Assembly (NCBI GenBank): GCA_937916185.1
Contig: CALGGD010000391.1
Location: 1-23,910, forward strand
DNA from: an uncultured Oxalobacter sp.
Lineage (GTDB): Bacteria; Pseudomonadota; Gammaproteobacteria; Burkholderiales; Burkholderiaceae_D
DNA length: 23,910 nt
Direction: 5' to 3'
In this document: positions 22,481-23,910 of the stretch, piece after piece
Layout of the letters: each line of letters opens with the position of its first letter
Position numbering within the stretch: position 1 is the first letter of the stretch
The notes under the pieces: model-generated
What the model was told of the DNA's origin: nothing
The model's input: the letters and a program-made list of their open reading frames with translations, nothing else
Databases searched by the model: none
Program-made: the position numbers and the translations under genes

Positions 22481-23830
22481 TTATAGCAGCGGCGTCATAT
22501 AAAGTGGCAGATAGGTGATGCCCGCCTCTTGCTTGTAGTCGGCGGCGTGGAGCACCATCGGCGTGGTGATGTTCTCCGTATATGTCGCCATACACTTGTT
22601 GAGCGACGACAGCGTATAGTTTTTCCCGCTTTTCACTTCGATTGGGATGATGTTGTGGCGGCTCGTCACCTTGCTTTTCAGCAGAAGAAAGTCGATTTCC
22701 ATGCGCTCCTCTTTCTTCTCTGACGACCTGCTGAAAAAATAGAGGCTATGCCCGGCGGCGACAAGCATCTGCGCTACAACGTTCTCAACCAACATCCCTT
22801 CATTGACCTCCAATTTTCCGAACAGCAGCTTGCGATAGATGTCGGAAGTCACGATGCCGCGCTCGTCGAAAGCCTGGCTGATGAGCAGTCCGGTGTCGTT
22901 AAGGTAGCATTTGAGCGTGGTGCGACTCTCGTTCATTTTCAGCCCAACGTTGGGCTCGGTGGAGTTGTAGCAGATGTTGCCCACTCGCGCGTCCTTGAGC
23001 CAAAAGAAGGCATCGTCCCAATCGCGGTATTTTGCATCGGGTTTCAAGGACGAAAGCCGGAACTTTTTCTCGTGTTTCGACAATTGCGACGGGATTTGGT
23101 CAAAAATGCCGGCTACTTTGTCGGCTTGTTCGCCGGCATAGTTGAAGATGTCGTTACGGTAGATTTCCAAGATGTCGCGCTTGACGGCGTCCACTTCCTC
23201 AAAGTCCTTGGTCTCGACATATTTCTTGACAGCCTGAGGCATTCCCCCCACAATCATATAAAGACGGAAAGCATCCATGGCCTGCCGATGGAAGGCTTGT
23301 CCCATAGGCCGTTTCTCCTCGTACATCTTCCTGATGAAATCCATCAGCATGTCGTTTCCTGTGGCCCAAAGGAACTCTTCAAAATCCATCGGATACATCT
23401 TCAACGTCCGCTCCTCGGAAGGAATCACAATGCCTTGGGTGTTTTTCTTGATGCTCATGAGCGAACCCGTCTCAATGTAGTCGTACCGCCCGTCGGCTAC
23501 CAAAAACTTGATGGCTGCCCGTGCTCTTGGACAAAGTTGAACCTCGTCGAAGATGATCAGCGACTTCCGTGGGTGTAGTTTTACTTTATAGTGGTTGGTC
23601 AGGTAGAGAAACAGCGTGTCCAAGTCCTCCAAATACAAGTCAAACCATTCCCTCACCATCTGGGGGGCTTTGTTGAAGTCGATGAGGAGATAGGAGTCAT
23701 ACTCGCGTTTTGCGAACTCCTCCACGATATAGCTCTTTCCGATGCGCCGTGCCCCTTCGATGAGCAATGCGACTTCTCCATTCCTATTGTTCTTCCAATC
23801 AAGGAGTTGGCTGTATATTTTTCTTTTCAT
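22481..23830 (-). CDS. AAA_14 / DUF4143 ATPase with nuclease-like C-terminus
   Basis: A 449-residue protein. The N-terminal AAA_14 P-loop domain has Walker A GARRIGKS (26-33) and Walker B SLIIFDEVQLCPRA (Asp95, Glu96), then YIETGSLMSIKKNT and the family stretch YPMDFEEFLWATGN. The C-terminal DUF4143 region (LKCYLNDTGLLISQAFDERG) ends with a PD-(D/E)xK-like pattern (MEIDFLLLKSK, IIPIEVKSGKNYTL). These ATPases are abundant in Bacteroidota; their function is not established. The ATG at 23830 follows the promoter at 23870-23877; the frame stays open to 23872, but that region is the promoter itself. Two 23-bp direct repeats frame the promoter. It is the second gene here of an ATPase plus nuclease-like design with repeats in its promoter. 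Confidence 0.9.
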   Translation of the reverse strand: MKRKIYSQLLDWKNNRNGEVALLIEGARRIGKSYIVEEFAKREYDSYLLIDFNKAPQMVREWFDLYLEDLDTLFLYLTNHYKVKLHPRKSLIIFDEVQLCPRARAAIKFLVADGRYDYIETGSLMSIKKNTQGIVIPSEERTLKMYPMDFEEFLWATGNDMLMDFIRKMYEEKRPMGQAFHRQAMDAFRLYMIVGGMPQAVKKYVETKDFEEVDAVKRDILEIYRNDIFNYAGEQADKVAGIFDQIPSQLSKHEKKFRLSSLKPDAKYRDWDDAFFWLKDARVGNICYNSTEPNVGLKMNESRTTLKCYLNDTGLLISQAFDERGIVTSDIYRKLLFGKLEVNEGMLVENVVAQMLVAAGHSLYFFSRSSEKKEERMEIDFLLLKSKVTSRHNIIPIEVKSGKNYTLSSLNKCMATYTENITTPMVLHAADYKQEAGITYLPLYMTPLL

Positions 23831-23842
23831 AAGGATGTACTT

Positions 23843-23898
23843 TACACCTTTTTGAGATTTTTTACGATGCAAATATACACCTTTTTTAGATTTTTTAC
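23843..23898. repeat. Pair of 23-bp direct repeats around the ATPase promoter
   Basis: Copies at 23843-23865 and 23876-23898 agree at 22 of 23 bases (TACACCTTTTT, then GAGA or TAGA, then TTTTTTAC). They start 33 bases apart, about three helical turns. One copy lies between the -7 element and the start codon; the other covers the region upstream of -7. The arrangement suggests cooperative binding by one protein. Confidence 0.75.
23870..23877 (-). promoter_or_regulatory. -7 element of the AAA_14/DUF4143 ATPase gene
   Basis: The minus strand reads TATATTTG, matching TAnnTTTG, about 40 bases before the start codon. It lies between the two direct repeats and shares two bases with the distal one. 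Confidence 0.65.
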
Positions 23899-23910
23899 AA
23901 GCCTATTTTA

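Overview
The window looks like two genomes joined head to tail. Bases 1 to about 4110 carry a compact leftward block of betaproteobacterial type (pheT end, ihfA, MerR-family gene, surE, nlpD, rlmD start). It has Shine-Dalgarno sites and IHF, which fit a Burkholderiales-like gut organism; Oxalobacter/Sutterella is only a guess. From about 4110 to the end everything is Bacteroidota (Bacteroidales-like). This part has a 3' piece of a Bacteroidales-type dnaK, repeated TAnnTTTG -7 promoter elements close to start codons, no obvious Shine-Dalgarno sites, and exported proteins with Gln after the signal peptide. The join falls inside both pheT and dnaK, so a metagenome assembly chimera is the simplest reading.

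The Bacteroidota part begins with the dnaK 3' end and its terminator. An accessory stretch follows (about 5.4-10.2 kb), AT-rich in its middle. It holds an Abi_2 HEPN abortive-infection gene broken by one in-frame stop and preceded by a structured leader, then a 41-residue ORF next to a membrane-anchored retropepsin-like protein, then a Sel1-repeat remnant. It ends with a toxin / XRE antitoxin / SecB-like chaperone cassette that resembles a TAC (toxin-antitoxin-chaperone) system. A YcgL/RlaP-type nucleotidyltransferase follows, where GC rises again.

The most striking locus is an RNA-repair operon at 11.1-15.5 kb. A divergent WYL-domain regulator faces a promoter with a perfect 7-bp inverted repeat where the -33 element should be. 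The operon reads Y RNA 1, Y RNA 2, tRNA-Phe-like, rsr (Ro60/TROVE), Y RNA 3, tRNA-Ile(UAU)-like, rtcB (RNA ligase). The three Y RNA candidates share one terminal module, with paired ends and a conserved internal loop TGCCGTA / GYYTGTYGC, and the helix above the loop shows compensatory changes. Y RNA 1 carries a circularly permuted tRNA mimic like Salmonella YrlA. Each protein gene is preceded by a tRNA-like gene ending about 20 bases before its start codon.

The rest is a DUF234-type ATPase with tandem palindromic repeats before its promoter, a large MscS-family channel, a glutaminyl-cyclase-like M28 lipoprotein, a small outer-membrane-type protein, a DUF4476 protein, and an AAA_14/DUF4143 ATPase whose promoter sits between two 23-bp direct repeats. 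Assignments come from reading the sequence; no searches or folding programs were run.
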